The notes under the pieces are model-generated. The model saw nothing but the letters and a program-made list of their open reading frames with translations, ran no database searches and was not told the DNA's origin. A stretch of DNA of 49,083 nt. Origin: Nocardioides luteus (GTDB lineage: Bacteria; Actinomycetota; Actinomycetes; Propionibacteriales; Nocardioidaceae). The first letter of the stretch is position 1. Every line of letters begins with the position of its first letter. The stretch covers positions 1 to 49,083 of the forward strand of contig NZ_BMRK01000028.1 of the NCBI RefSeq assembly GCF_014648595.1, given 5' to 3'. The position numbers and the translations under genes are program-made. Below are positions 15,119 through 24,021 of this stretch, in pieces.

Positions 15119-16756
15119 TCAGCTCGACCGGGCGGCCTCCAGGGCGGTACGCCGCTCCTTCACCCACGTCGCGATCGTCTCGCTCGCCGTCCTCAGCTCC
15201 GCCGCGGTCAGCGCATCACTGGTGGGCACCGTCTCTGCGAGCTTCTTCGCCGTCGCCTCCGCGGTTCCGTTGCCGTAGACCTCCTCGAAGAGCCTCCAGT
15301 ACGCCGCGGTGTAGCTCTCCTTCACGCCCTCGGACTCGAGGAACCGCTCCTTCAACGGGTTCCCGCCGCGACCCCCACCGGCCTCCTGCTGCTTCGGAGA
15401 CCGCGCCCACTCCGGCGGCTGCTGACCACCCTGCTCCCCGCCCTGCCGTCCCTGCTCCCGCAGGCCCTGCCCGGCCCCGCCGGGGCGCTGACCGTTCGCG
15501 ACCCGGTTGCCGCCGAACATGCTGATCTCGTCGTCGGGCCCGAGGGTCGCGTCGCCCTGCATCGCGAGGTTGAGGTCCCAGGAGACCACCGAGAACCTCT
15601 TCGACGTCAGGTCGTACCAGAGGTAGTAGTTCTGCCCCGGCCCGCCCATGTCGTCGCTGTTCACGATCAGGTTCTGCATGGCCAGGTACTCCGCCAGCGA
15701 GTCCACGTCGAACCACTGGTCGAGGTCGGCCGCGAACTCCTTCTCGTCGGCCTCGTCCAGCCACTTCAGGAAGTCGATGATCGGCTGCAGCGTGCCGTCG
15801 TCGCTGGAGTTGATCTGCTTGAACTGGTCGCTGTAGGAGGACTGGTCGTCATCGACGTAGCTCAGCTTCGAGGATGCGTCCGCCTTGTAGAGATAGCCCG
15901 GTGAGTCGAACAGGTTGTTCGCCGCGTTCTCGTCGGGGTGGGCCAGCAGGAGCCGTGTCGTCGTCTCGCTGCCGTTGACCGAGTAGACCGCATACCCGTA
16001 GTCCTGGGTCGGGAGGCCGGCGGCCTTCGTCAACGAGAGCGCCATCGCTTCGTTGAGCACGGGGCTCCCGGGGCGTACCGAGATCTCGGTCATGCCCTGG
16101 TAGGCCCGCCCCTCGACGTGCTTGTCGAAGCTGAGCAGCAGCGGCAGCGACGTGGGGTCGTCGGCGGACGCCTGCGACATCCCGCCGGGGCCGGCGCGGC
16201 CCTGCTGACCACCCGGGCCGCCCTGGGGCATCCCGCCGTCTTCGGGAAGCTTCGTGCCCTCCGGAAGCTCCATTCCTTCGGGAAGCTCCATCCCTTCGGG
16301 AGGCTCCATGCCCTCCGGAGGCTGCATACCACCCGGGCCGCCGCGACCACCGCTGTTGCCCCGCAGCCCCATCAGCGTGGAGTTGCCCTTCAGACGTACG
16401 CCGACATCGTTGACTACGGTCCCGTCGATGGTCAGCGTGGCGGTGACCCACTCCTTGTCGCCGTCTTTCTGGAAAGAGTCGATCATGTCGTCGTACTCGA
16501 CATCGGAGATGTCGATGGACAGCTCGTGGTCCACGGAGGTGTCGAAGAGGTCAACGGTTCCCTGGAGATCCTCGGTGATCGTCGCCTCGGTGACCGTGGC
16601 CGCACCGGTGATGTAGGGCTTGATCCCCACGTCGCTGATCGTGGCCAGCAGCGCGACGCTGAAGACGACCAGCAGACCGACCAGCTTCCAGTGCTGGCGC
16701 CACGCGCGTGGCAGCCGGTGCCGTAGCCGGCTGCCCGGCGTCTGTTCCTCGGCCAT
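15119..16756 (-). CDS. CotH-kinase-family membrane-anchored protein, 545 aa
   Basis: An N-terminal membrane helix (about residues 25-45, LVGLLVVFSVALLATI) anchors a large outside domain. CotH features include GVRLKGNSTL, LSFDKHVEGRAYQGM, the LNEAMALSL/AGLPTQDYGYAVYSVNG segment and DWDLNLAMQG-like VVSWDLNLAM. CotH proteins are atypical kinases. A Pro/Glu/Met repeat (PPEGME, LPEGME units) at about residues 144-175 interrupts the domain. The start is ATG 16756, overlapping the DUF4956 stop (TGATG). CotH, DUF4956 and VTC proteins commonly travel together, suggesting a surface polymer or polyphosphate-linked function. Confidence 0.85.
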   Translation of the reverse strand: MAEEQTPGSRLRHRLPRAWRQHWKLVGLLVVFSVALLATISDVGIKPYITGAATVTEATITEDLQGTVDLFDTSVDHELSIDISDVEYDDMIDSFQKDGDKEWVTATLTIDGTVVNDVGVRLKGNSTLMGLRGNSGGRGGPGGMQPPEGMEPPEGMELPEGMELPEGTKLPEDGGMPQGGPGGQQGRAGPGGMSQASADDPTSLPLLLSFDKHVEGRAYQGMTEISVRPGSPVLNEAMALSLTKAAGLPTQDYGYAVYSVNGSETTTRLLLAHPDENAANNLFDSPGYLYKADASSKLSYVDDDQSSYSDQFKQINSSDDGTLQPIIDFLKWLDEADEKEFAADLDQWFDVDSLAEYLAMQNLIVNSDDMGGPGQNYYLWYDLTSKRFSVVSWDLNLAMQGDATLGPDDEISMFGGNRVANGQRPGGAGQGLREQGRQGGEQGGQQPPEWARSPKQQEAGGGRGGNPLKERFLESEGVKESYTAAYWRLFEEVYGNGTAEATAKKLAETVPTSDALTAAELRTASETIATWVKERRTALEAARSS

Positions 16757-17433
16757 CACAGATCGGTCTGGTCGTAGCCGGTCAGCACGGTCACGCGCTG
16801 GCCGCTGTTGACGCCGGAGAGCGCCCGCATCAGCTCACCCGAGCTGGTCCCCTTCTTGAGCTGGGCGGTGTAGTAGAGCTCGACCAGCGCTCCGGAGCGT
16901 ACGGACTCGGTCGAGACGAGCTCGAAGTCGGAGCAGTGCTGGATCATCAGGTCCTCGACCAGGGCCGTGTACGCCGGCTCCGGCGGGACCTCGACCTTCA
17001 CCACCTGCCGCTGCACGTCGAGCTTGAACCAGCTGAACTTGTTCATCAGCACCAGGACGAGGCAGATGATCACCGTGGCGGCGATGGCCAACAGGTAGAA
17101 CCGGGTGCCGGTCGTCATCCCGATCGCCATCACCAAGAAGATGAACCCGACGTCGCGGGTCTCTTTGATGGCGTTGCGGAAACGGACCACCGACAGGGCT
17201 CCCACCAGCGCGAACGCGCGGGCGATGTTGGAGCCGACGACCAGCATGATCAGCGAGATCACCATGCCGACCAAGACGAGCGTCTGGACGTAGGACTGGC
17301 TGTAGGAGACGTTCTTGTGGGTGGCCCGGTAGACGTAGCCGATGATCGCGGACAGCACGAACGAGAGCGACAACGACACCACGATGTCGAAGACGGTGAA
17401 CGTGGAGCTGAGATCCTGGAAATCGAGATTCAT
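16756..17433 (-). CDS. DUF4956 membrane protein, 225 aa
   Basis: Four hydrophobic segments occupy the first 130 residues (SLSLSFVLSAIIGYVYRA; TLVLVGMVISLIMLVVGS; ALVGALSVVRFRNAIKETRDVGF; a paired helix FYLLAIAATVIICLVLVLM). A soluble ferredoxin-like tail follows. VGALSVVRFRNAIKETRD is diagnostic of DUF4956 and recalls MgtC/ATPase transporter segments. It is the middle gene of the VTC-DUF4956-CotH operon: 23 bases after the VTC gene and overlapping cotH. Its biochemical role is unknown; a channel partner for the VTC enzyme is plausible. Confidence 0.85.
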   Translation of the reverse strand: MNLDFQDLSSTFTVFDIVVSLSLSFVLSAIIGYVYRATHKNVSYSQSYVQTLVLVGMVISLIMLVVGSNIARAFALVGALSVVRFRNAIKETRDVGFIFLVMAIGMTTGTRFYLLAIAATVIICLVLVLMNKFSWFKLDVQRQVVKVEVPPEPAYTALVEDLMIQHCSDFELVSTESVRSGALVELYYTAQLKKGTSSGELMRALSGVNSGQRVTVLTGYDQTDL

Positions 17434-17456
17434 GGGGTGCTTTTCTGTGTTCGGGG

Positions 17457-18341
17457 TCAGCGAGAGCTGACGAGGGTGGTGGGGGACGACGGGGCGAGGT
17501 GATCGGCCGCGCCGTAGCGCGAGCGCGGCGCCAGCGAGAACGCCTCGATCGACTGGCAGTACTTCGAGATCCGGACGACGGACATGTCGAGCGCGGCGGT
17601 CAGGTCGGTTGCCCAGTAGGGCACCCGTTCGTTGGCCTTGAGCTCGACGACCGCCAGCTTCGGCGGGATCAGGAACCGGTTCTCCGCACCGGAGGCGAAG
17701 TGGAAGTCGCGGTCACGACCGTGTACGCGGTGGTCGATCGTGACCCGCAGACCGAGGTCGGCCTCACGGCCGACGAAGGCCTCCCGCTGATAGCCGGTGG
17801 TCACGATGGGACGTAGGTCGAGATTGCCGACGAGCGTCGTCACCTCGCTGACGAAGCCGCGCGAGCCTCCGGCGGTCTCCAGGTCCACCTCCTCCCGCTC
17901 GTCGAGCCAGCGGCGGGCCTGGGCGTACGGCAGAGCGAGGCGCCGCTTCTGGGTCACCCGGTTGACCCGCTGCTTGATCTCGACGTGGACCGGAGTCTCC
18001 TCGACGCACTCCGCGGGTGCACCGTACAGACGCATCCGAACCTTGCGACGGAACCGCAGGCCCTCGATCTTCTCCCAGTAGAACCGCAGGTCAGCGGTGT
18101 CGTAGTAGATCGACGTGACCGGGTAGCCACCATGCGGCGAGTAGGGGTCGGAGTCCATCCGCGCGGCCAACGTCTCGCGGAGCTCGGGCACCTTCAGCTC
18201 ATCGATCAGATACTTGATCTCGTAGCGGTTGAAGGCGTGCAACCGGCTCGCGGTCTCCTCATAGCCGGTCGGCTTGGTCGGAGAGTCCTCCGCATCGGTC
18301 TCGTCGGGGACGGCGCCTCGGCGCCGGCTCAGCCAGCTCAT
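17457..18341 (-). CDS. VTC-domain polyphosphate polymerase-like protein, 294 aa
   Basis: The tunnel fold of the VTC domain is indicated by FNRYEIKYLID, the HGGYPVTSIYYDTADLRFYWEKIEGLRFRRKVRMRLYG-like region, VHVEIKQRVN, and the late FLIPPKLAVVELKANERVP. Basic residues RxKxRxR and the EIK/ELK glutamates match metal- and phosphate-binding positions. In yeast Vtc4 this domain makes polyphosphate from ATP. ATG 18341 is preceded by GGAGGAAAG; a TTG 18 bases upstream is a weaker start. It is the first gene of the operon. Confidence 0.85.
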   Translation of the reverse strand: MSWLSRRRGAVPDETDAEDSPTKPTGYEETASRLHAFNRYEIKYLIDELKVPELRETLAARMDSDPYSPHGGYPVTSIYYDTADLRFYWEKIEGLRFRRKVRMRLYGAPAECVEETPVHVEIKQRVNRVTQKRRLALPYAQARRWLDEREEVDLETAGGSRGFVSEVTTLVGNLDLRPIVTTGYQREAFVGREADLGLRVTIDHRVHGRDRDFHFASGAENRFLIPPKLAVVELKANERVPYWATDLTAALDMSVVRISKYCQSIEAFSLAPRSRYGAADHLAPSSPTTLVSSR

Positions 18342-18445
18342 CGAATTCTTTCCTCCCAAGAGAGTCGCTTGATCGACTCCGGGAGTTCATCGCGAATTCG
18401 TGTACCGGCACTGTGCCGAACCTGTGATCCGCCTGTGAACCAGGA

Positions 18446-19525
18446 TCACTCGATCCGGTTGCCCTCCTCGTCCCAGTGGGAGGCGACCTTCTTGCTCGGC
18501 TGCACGCGTGGCGGCTCACCGGGCATCTTCGGGTAGTCGGGCGGGAAGTTGAGCTCGCCTCCCGGAAGCTCCTCCCACAGCTCGAGCAGGGGCGTGAGGT
18601 CGTACGACTCGTCGTCGATCTCCGCCCAGCGGTCGCCGTCGGCGAGGAAGTCGGGGACGGTGAAGAGGTTGAGCTCGCGAGGGTCCTCGAGGTCGGCGAG
18701 CTCCTCCCAGGTGAGCGGGGTGGAGACCGGAGCGCCGGGCTTGGGACGCAGCGAGTAGGCGCTCGCGATGGTCCTGTCTCGGTTGTTCTGGTTGAAGTCG
18801 ACGAAGATGCGCTCCCCGCGCTCCTCCTTCCACCATGCGGTGGTCACTCCCCCGTCGCGCCGCTCCAGCTCGCGGCCGAAGCCGATCGCGGCGTGCCGCA
18901 GGTCCTCGAAGGTCCACTCCGGCCGGATGCGCACATAGATGTGTACGCCGCGGTTGCCGCTCGTCTTCACGAACCCGCGCAGGCCGTGCTCCTCGAGGGT
19001 CTCGCGGGCGACGCCCGCGACCCGTACGGCGTCGGCGAAGTCGGTGCCGGGCTGGGGGTCGAGGTCGATGCGCAGCTCGTCGGGGTGGTCGACGTCGTCA
19101 CGCCGGACCGGCCAGGGGTGGAAGGTGAGCGCGCCCATCTGCGCGCACCAGACCGGCACCGCGATCTCGGTCGGGCAGATCTCGCGCGCCTTCCGCCCGC
19201 TGGGGAAGGTGATCTCGACCTCCTCGAGATAGTCGGGAGCGCCCTTGGGCGTGCGCTTCTGGTAGAAGCCGTCGCCCTCCTTGTCGGTCGGCCCGGTCGC
19301 CAGCTTCATCCCCTCGCGCCAGCCGTCGGGCCAGCGCTCCAGCGCGGTCGGCCGCTCGCGCAGCGCGCGCATCAGCGGGTCGCCGAGGGACGCGAAGAAC
19401 TCCGCGACCATCAGCTTGGTGACCTCCGGGGTGCGGTCGGTCGCCTCGTAGATCACCCGGTCGGGGCTGGAGATCCGCACCTCGCGCTCGCCTGCCTGCA
19501 CGTGTGCCGCCGGTGTCTTGGCCAT
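18446..19525 (-). CDS. LigD-type polymerase/primase domain protein, 359 aa
   Basis: The eukaryotic-type primase small-subunit fold is indicated by RPTALERWPDGW, the catalytic metal-binding LRIDLDPQPG, SGNRGVHIYVRI and FVDFNQNNRDRTIASAYSLRPKPGAPVSTPL. These are hallmarks of stand-alone LigD polymerase domains (Rv3730c type). It adds nucleotides at DNA ends or gaps during end joining or base-excision repair. In mycobacteria the homologue lies next to ligC; here a CotH/VTC operon separates them. It is divergent from the DUF4349 gene. Confidence 0.9.
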   Translation of the reverse strand: MAKTPAAHVQAGEREVRISSPDRVIYEATDRTPEVTKLMVAEFFASLGDPLMRALRERPTALERWPDGWREGMKLATGPTDKEGDGFYQKRTPKGAPDYLEEVEITFPSGRKAREICPTEIAVPVWCAQMGALTFHPWPVRRDDVDHPDELRIDLDPQPGTDFADAVRVAGVARETLEEHGLRGFVKTSGNRGVHIYVRIRPEWTFEDLRHAAIGFGRELERRDGGVTTAWWKEERGERIFVDFNQNNRDRTIASAYSLRPKPGAPVSTPLTWEELADLEDPRELNLFTVPDFLADGDRWAEIDDESYDLTPLLELWEELPGGELNFPPDYPKMPGEPPRVQPSKKVASHWDEEGNRIE

Positions 19526-19616
19526 GGCAGCAACCTAGCCCGTCCTGGTGCGAAATGACTCGAAATGATCAGGCGTGCAGGTGCACCGGAACGGGTCGCA
19601 GCCGCGTAGGAGAGGC

Positions 19617-20513
19617 ATGAGAACAACAAAGGTCAGGCCTATCTCGGGTGCGGCCCTTGTGATCGTCAGCATCTTCGCCCTCAGCTCCTGCGGGTCCGGT
19701 GGGTCGAGCGACTCCGCCGGTACGCCACAGGTCGAGTCGCTGGCCGACTCCTCGGCCGGGAAGGCGGCTCCACCGGAGAAGGCCGACGCGGCCGCGCCGA
19801 GACAGGCCGTCGTCAAGGCCTCGATCATCTCCACGGGCTCGGTCTCGCTCAGCGCTAAGGACGTCGGGAAGACACGTACGCAGGTCCAGCGTGTCAGCGA
19901 CAAGTACGCCGGTCAGGTCACCGAGCAGGAGACCAGCGAGGGCGACGGAGACGGCCCCAGCCATGCCCGGATGGTGCTGCGGATCCCGTCGAAGTCGTTC
20001 ACCGACGCCATGTCCGACCTCGAGGACGCCGCCACCCTGCTCGACTCCAACACCACCAGCACCGACGTCACCACCGAGGTCGTCGACACCGAGGTGCGGG
20101 TGAAGAACGCCCGGTCGAGCATCGAGCGGATCCGCACCCTCCTGTCCCGAGCCGAGGCGATCGGCGACGTCATCTCGATCGAGTCCGAGCTCGCCCGCCG
20201 CGAGGCCGACCTCAACTCCCTGCTCGCTCAGCAGGCGGCGCTCGAGGACCAGACCTCGCTGTCCACCATCACCGTCGACATCGACCGCGCCGGGCCGGGC
20301 GGTGCCGGCGACGAGGACCCCGGCTTCCTGGCCGGGCTGAGCGCCGGCTGGGAAGCCCTCGGTGGCTCGGCACGCGTCCTCGCGGTCGCCCTCGGCGCCG
20401 TGGTCCCGTGGGTGCCGGTCGTCGCCCTCGTCCTCGCGCCCGTCTGGCTGCTCGCCAAGCGCCGGAAGCAGGGCGTCGCGCCCGTCCCGGCCACCGGCCC
20501 GGCGGACGAATAA
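19617..20513 (+). CDS. DUF4349 lipoprotein, 298 aa
   Basis: A lipoprotein signal (MRTTKVRPISGAALVIVSIF followed by ALSSC lipobox, Cys near residue 23) is followed by the DUF4349 core: DVGKTRTQVQRVSDKYAGQV, then MVLRIPSKSFTDAMSDL, a long coiled coil (residues about 165-225) and TITVDI. A C-terminal membrane helix (VPWVPVVALVLAPVWLL) and a basic KRRKQ tail complete it. It is probably an envelope protein anchored at both ends. ATG 19617 follows AGGAGAGG; an earlier GTG start lacks this. Confidence 0.82.
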   Translation: MRTTKVRPISGAALVIVSIFALSSCGSGGSSDSAGTPQVESLADSSAGKAAPPEKADAAAPRQAVVKASIISTGSVSLSAKDVGKTRTQVQRVSDKYAGQVTEQETSEGDGDGPSHARMVLRIPSKSFTDAMSDLEDAATLLDSNTTSTDVTTEVVDTEVRVKNARSSIERIRTLLSRAEAIGDVISIESELARREADLNSLLAQQAALEDQTSLSTITVDIDRAGPGGAGDEDPGFLAGLSAGWEALGGSARVLAVALGAVVPWVPVVALVLAPVWLLAKRRKQGVAPVPATGPADE

Positions 20514-20553
20514 CCTGTCGAGATCGGGGTGCTCGGCGGCGTACCTTCTGAGC

Positions 20554-21849
20554 ATGAGCGCGCTCGAGCACCCTGGCCTCGTCTTCCGCAGCCTCGACCC
20601 GGTCGACGGGGACGAGGCACTCCTCAAGGGCTGGTACGAAGGGACCCGGCGCGGCTTCCACCAGACCCGCGGCAGCGACGACGGGCTCGCGGTCTGGCGC
20701 GACCACGTCCGCAGCGACTCGGTGACGCTGCTCGGCGCGTGGACGGAGGAGTCCGAGTTCGCCTCGACAACGATCCCCGTCGCGACCTTCTCCTCGTGGG
20801 CCTCGCCGGTCAACGTGGGCGGCGGGGCAAGCCTGCCGACGCTGCTGATCAGCGACGTGACCGTCTCCCCCACCCACCGCCGCCAGGGCCTGCTGCGCAA
20901 GCTGATGACGGTCTCGCTCGCCGACGCGGTCGCCGCCGGGCTGCCGCTCGCAGCGCTGACCGTCTCGGAGGGCTCGATCTACGGGCGCTTCGGGTTCGGC
21001 ACCGCCACCCAGCTGCGCCAGATCGAGGTGGATGTGACCTCGAAGTTCCGCTATCGCGCGGATGTGCCCGCCGACGACGGCTCGGTGACGCTGATCGAGC
21101 CGAGCGACGCCTGGAAGACGGTCTCGTCGATCTACAGCACCTTCCAGGGGCGCACCCGCGGCTCGGTGACACGGCCGCAGTTCTACGAGCCGTGGCTCTC
21201 CAGCGGCTATGACTTCGAGGGCGACTCGAAGGGCGAGTCCAAGCAGCGGGCGGCTCTGCACCTCGACACCTCCGGCACCCCGGACGGCTACGTGATCTAC
21301 CGGACCGCCGACGAGCGCAACGACGCCGGACTGAGGTCGGCTCGGGTCGTCGACCTGGTCGCCCTCACTGCGTCCGCCTACCTCCGGCTGTGGCGCTTCC
21401 TCGCCGACATCGACCTCGTCGAACGAGTGATCTGGCGCAAGGCGCCGCTGCAGGACCCGCTCTACTGGGCGCTGGCGGAGCCGTTCGCGGTCAAGAGCGA
21501 AGAGCTCGACGACATGCTGTGGGTGCGCGTGCTCGACGTCCCAGTCGCTCTCCAGGCCCGTCCCTGGTACGCCGCCGGCGAGGTCGTCCTCGGCATCGAC
21601 GACCCGCTCGGCCACGCCGCCGGTTCCTGGCGAGTGGCGGTCGAGGGCGGCACCGCCGAGGTCACCCCCACCGACGCCGCCCCGACGGTCGAGCTGGCTG
21701 CGGACACCCTCGGTGCGCTCTATCTCGGCGGCGTCGACGTCCGCACCCTCGCGGCCGCGGGCCGCATCACCGGCTCCCCCGACGCGATCGAGACCTGGGC
21801 CGGGATGACCGACGGCGGGCCGCTCCCCTACTGCATCACCGGCTTCTGA
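20554..21849 (+). CDS. Eis-family GNAT N-acetyltransferase, 431 aa
   Basis: The N-terminal GNAT domain has SDVTVSPTHRRQGLLRKLM (acetyl-CoA loop RRQGLL) and SEGSIYGRFGFG, typical of Eis. A second degenerate GNAT region and an SCP2-like C-terminal domain follow. The chain ends at the free carboxylate after CITGF, which in Eis takes part in catalysis. The length is normal. Eis enzymes acetylate amines, including aminoglycosides in mycobacteria; the substrate here is unknown. It follows the DUF4349 gene by 40 bases. Confidence 0.88.
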   Translation: MSALEHPGLVFRSLDPVDGDEALLKGWYEGTRRGFHQTRGSDDGLAVWRDHVRSDSVTLLGAWTEESEFASTTIPVATFSSWASPVNVGGGASLPTLLISDVTVSPTHRRQGLLRKLMTVSLADAVAAGLPLAALTVSEGSIYGRFGFGTATQLRQIEVDVTSKFRYRADVPADDGSVTLIEPSDAWKTVSSIYSTFQGRTRGSVTRPQFYEPWLSSGYDFEGDSKGESKQRAALHLDTSGTPDGYVIYRTADERNDAGLRSARVVDLVALTASAYLRLWRFLADIDLVERVIWRKAPLQDPLYWALAEPFAVKSEELDDMLWVRVLDVPVALQARPWYAAGEVVLGIDDPLGHAAGSWRVAVEGGTAEVTPTDAAPTVELAADTLGALYLGGVDVRTLAAAGRITGSPDAIETWAGMTDGGPLPYCITGF

Positions 21850-21897
21850 GGCGACCGGACTCGCCGGTCGCTCCCACCCCGGACGTACCATTTGGGT

Positions 21898-22296
21898 ATG
21901 GGTTACAACGTGGAGAAGTCCGACGAGGAATGGCGCGCAGAGCTGTCGCCTGAGGAGTACGCGGTCCTGCGTGAGGCCGGCACCGAGCGGGCGTTCACGG
22001 GCGAATACACCGACACCGAGACCAAGGGCATCTACTCGTGCAAGGCCTGCAAGGCCAAGCTCTTCGAGTCCGACACCAAGTTCCACTCCGGCTGTGGCTG
22101 GCCGTCGTTCTACCAGCCGATCAGCGACACCGTGGAGTACATCGAGGACAAGTCGCACGGGATGGACCGGGTGGAGGTCCGCTGCGCCAACTGCGGCTCC
22201 CACCTCGGCCACGTCTTCCCCGACGGCTACGGCACCCCGACCGGCGACCGCTTCTGCATCAACTCGATCTCGATCTCGCTGGAGGCGGCTGAGTGA
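21898..22296 (+). CDS. msrB: Peptide-methionine (R)-S-oxide reductase MsrB, 132 aa
   Basis: Zinc ligands C48-x2-C51 and C96-x2-C99, the HSGCGWPSF motif (63-71) and the catalytic Cys in RFCINS (C120) are all present. C66 in HSGCG may serve as the resolving cysteine. The enzyme repairs the R form of oxidised methionine in the cytoplasm using thioredoxin. ATG 21898 is used; a TTG six bases upstream is possible. A strong hairpin follows the stop. Confidence 0.95.
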   Translation: MGYNVEKSDEEWRAELSPEEYAVLREAGTERAFTGEYTDTETKGIYSCKACKAKLFESDTKFHSGCGWPSFYQPISDTVEYIEDKSHGMDRVEVRCANCGSHLGHVFPDGYGTPTGDRFCINSISISLEAAE

Positions 22297-22299
22297 GGT

Positions 22300-22326
22300 C
22301 GAGCGGCGAGCTTGCTCGTCCGCTCG
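22300..22326 (+). terminator. Hairpin after msrB
   Basis: CGAGCGG (22300-22306) pairs with CCGCTCG (22320-22326), and inside it GAGC (22308-22311) pairs with GCTC (22314-22317). No T-tract follows, as is common in high-GC actinobacteria. Confidence 0.55.
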
Positions 22327-22397
22327 CGCCGAGCGAGGGAGCAACCGCGCGCAGCGCGGAGGCTGCCGACCAGGCCTGATCCGGCTACCGTGATGCC

Positions 22398-23126
22398 GTG
22401 ACGGTGCGCATCGCGATGTGGTCGGGCCCGAGGAATCTGTCCACAGCGCTGATGCGCTCCTTCGAGAACCGCGCCGACTGCACGGTCCTCGACGAGCCGC
22501 TGTACGCCGCCTACCTCTCCTCCACCGGCCTGGATCATCCCGGCCGGGACGAGGTGATCGCCTCCCAGCCGACCGACTGGCGGGTCGTGGTCGAGGAGAT
22601 CACGACCGGTCCGGTCGGCTCGGCGGTGCAGTACCAGAAGCACATGACCCATCACCTGCTCCCGGAGATGGACCACGGCGCCTTCGCTGGACTCTCCCAC
22701 GCGTTCCTAGTCCGCGACCCGGAGCGGGTGCTGACCTCGTACGCGAAGGTCCGGGAGGAGCCGACGCTGGAGGACCTCGGGCTGCCGCAGCAGGTGGCGC
22801 TCTTCGAGGAGTTCGGCGGGCCGGTGATCGACGCCGCCTCGATCCTCGCCTCGCCGCGGGCGGCGCTGACCGCGCTGTGCGCTGCGCTGGGCATCGGCTT
22901 CGAGGAGTCGATGCTGTCGTGGCCGGCCGGTCGCCGCGACTCCGACGGTGTGTGGGCACCGCACTGGTACTCCGGCGTCTGGGCCTCGACCGGCTTCGCC
23001 GCCTCCTCCCCCGGCGCCGCCGACCCGCTGCCCGCGCGCCTCGAGCCGCTGCTGGAGCGCTGCCTCCCCTACTACGATCGCCTCGCTCCCCATGTCATGA
23101 CTCCCGATCTCATGGACGGCCCGTGA
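22398..23126 (+). CDS. Sulfotransferase-like P-loop protein, 242 aa
   Basis: The N-terminal loop MWSGPRNLSTALM is a PAPS-type 5'-phosphosulfate binding loop, followed by VLDEPLYAAYL. A later FLVRDPERVLTSYAK resembles the 3'-phosphate binding region of sulfotransferases. The start is GTG 22398. The stop overlaps the start of the aminotransferase gene (TGATG). Plant BCAT-like proteins carry a similar P-loop domain fused to a class IV aminotransferase, so the two gene products probably work together. The actual reaction is unknown. Confidence 0.78.
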   Translation: MTVRIAMWSGPRNLSTALMRSFENRADCTVLDEPLYAAYLSSTGLDHPGRDEVIASQPTDWRVVVEEITTGPVGSAVQYQKHMTHHLLPEMDHGAFAGLSHAFLVRDPERVLTSYAKVREEPTLEDLGLPQQVALFEEFGGPVIDAASILASPRAALTALCAALGIGFEESMLSWPAGRRDSDGVWAPHWYSGVWASTGFAASSPGAADPLPARLEPLLERCLPYYDRLAPHVMTPDLMDGP

Positions 23127-24019
23127 TGCTGCAGACATACGACCCCCGCAACGACGACATCAAGGTCTGGATCAACGGCGATCTCACCCACCGCCTGGAG
23201 GCACGGGTCTCGCCGTTCGACTCGCTCGCCCAGGGCGGTGACGGGGTCTGGGAAGGTCTGCGGCTGACGCACGGACGGATCTTCAAGCTCGACGAGCACC
23301 TGCTCCGGCTGCGCCGCTCGGCCCGGGCGATGGCCTTCTCCGACATCCCCTCGGATGCGTTCATGACCCAGGCGATCCGGGAGTGCCTGGCCGCCAACGG
23401 GATGCACGACGACGTCCACATCCGGCTCACCCTCTCCCGAGGCGTGAAGGTCACCTCCGGCATGGACCCGCGGCTCAACCAGTCGGGCCCGACGCTGATC
23501 GTGCTGGCGGAGTTCAAGTCGCCGGTCTACGACGAGTCCGGGATCACGCTGGTCACCGCCGCCCAGCGCCGCCCGCGTGCCGACATGCTCGACCCGAAGA
23601 TCCACCACAACAACCTGATCCCCTCGATCCTGGCCAAGGTGGAGGCCAACAACGCGGGCGCCGACGACGCGCTGATGCTCGATGATCTGGGTTTCATCGC
23701 GGAGACGAACGCCACCCACTTCTTCCACGTACGCGACGGGGTGCTGCGCACCTCGACCACGCGCGCGTGCCCCGAGGGCATCACCCGCGCCACGGTCCTG
23801 GAGCTGGCAGCCGACCTCTGCCTGCCGATGGACGTCGGTGACTTCTCGCTCACCGACGCCCACACGGCCGACGAGGCCTTCGTGACCGGCACCATGGGCG
23901 GGCTCACCCCGGTGGTCTCCCTCGACGGCCGCCCGATCGAGCGCGGGCCGGTGACGCAGCAGCTCGCCAAGGCGTACGCGGACCTGCTGGAGACCTCGGG
24001 GACGGTCGTCGTCGGCTGA
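23126..24019 (+). CDS. Class IV PLP-dependent aminotransferase, 297 aa
   Basis: Branched-chain/D-amino-acid aminotransferase fold: QGGDGVWEGLRLTHGRIFKLDEH, then LDPKIHHNN (candidate PLP lysine), EANNAGADDALMLDDLGFIAETNATHFF and the C-terminal FVTGTMGGLTPV, which binds the cofactor phosphate. The length is typical. Start ATG 23126 overlaps the upstream stop (GTG 23123 also possible). Substrate is uncertain: an aminodeoxychorismate lyase-like or BCAT-like role cannot be separated. Convergent with the LLM oxidoreductase, two bases apart. Confidence 0.85.
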   Translation: MLQTYDPRNDDIKVWINGDLTHRLEARVSPFDSLAQGGDGVWEGLRLTHGRIFKLDEHLLRLRRSARAMAFSDIPSDAFMTQAIRECLAANGMHDDVHIRLTLSRGVKVTSGMDPRLNQSGPTLIVLAEFKSPVYDESGITLVTAAQRRPRADMLDPKIHHNNLIPSILAKVEANNAGADDALMLDDLGFIAETNATHFFHVRDGVLRTSTTRACPEGITRATVLELAADLCLPMDVGDFSLTDAHTADEAFVTGTMGGLTPVVSLDGRPIERGPVTQQLAKAYADLLETSGTVVVG

Positions 24020-24021
24020 GC

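Noticed and set aside
20269-22344. Minus-strand open frame (691 codons) opposite the Eis-like and MsrB genes
   Set aside because: Antisense shadow; composition is Arg/Val/Gly-rich and no family pattern is visible.
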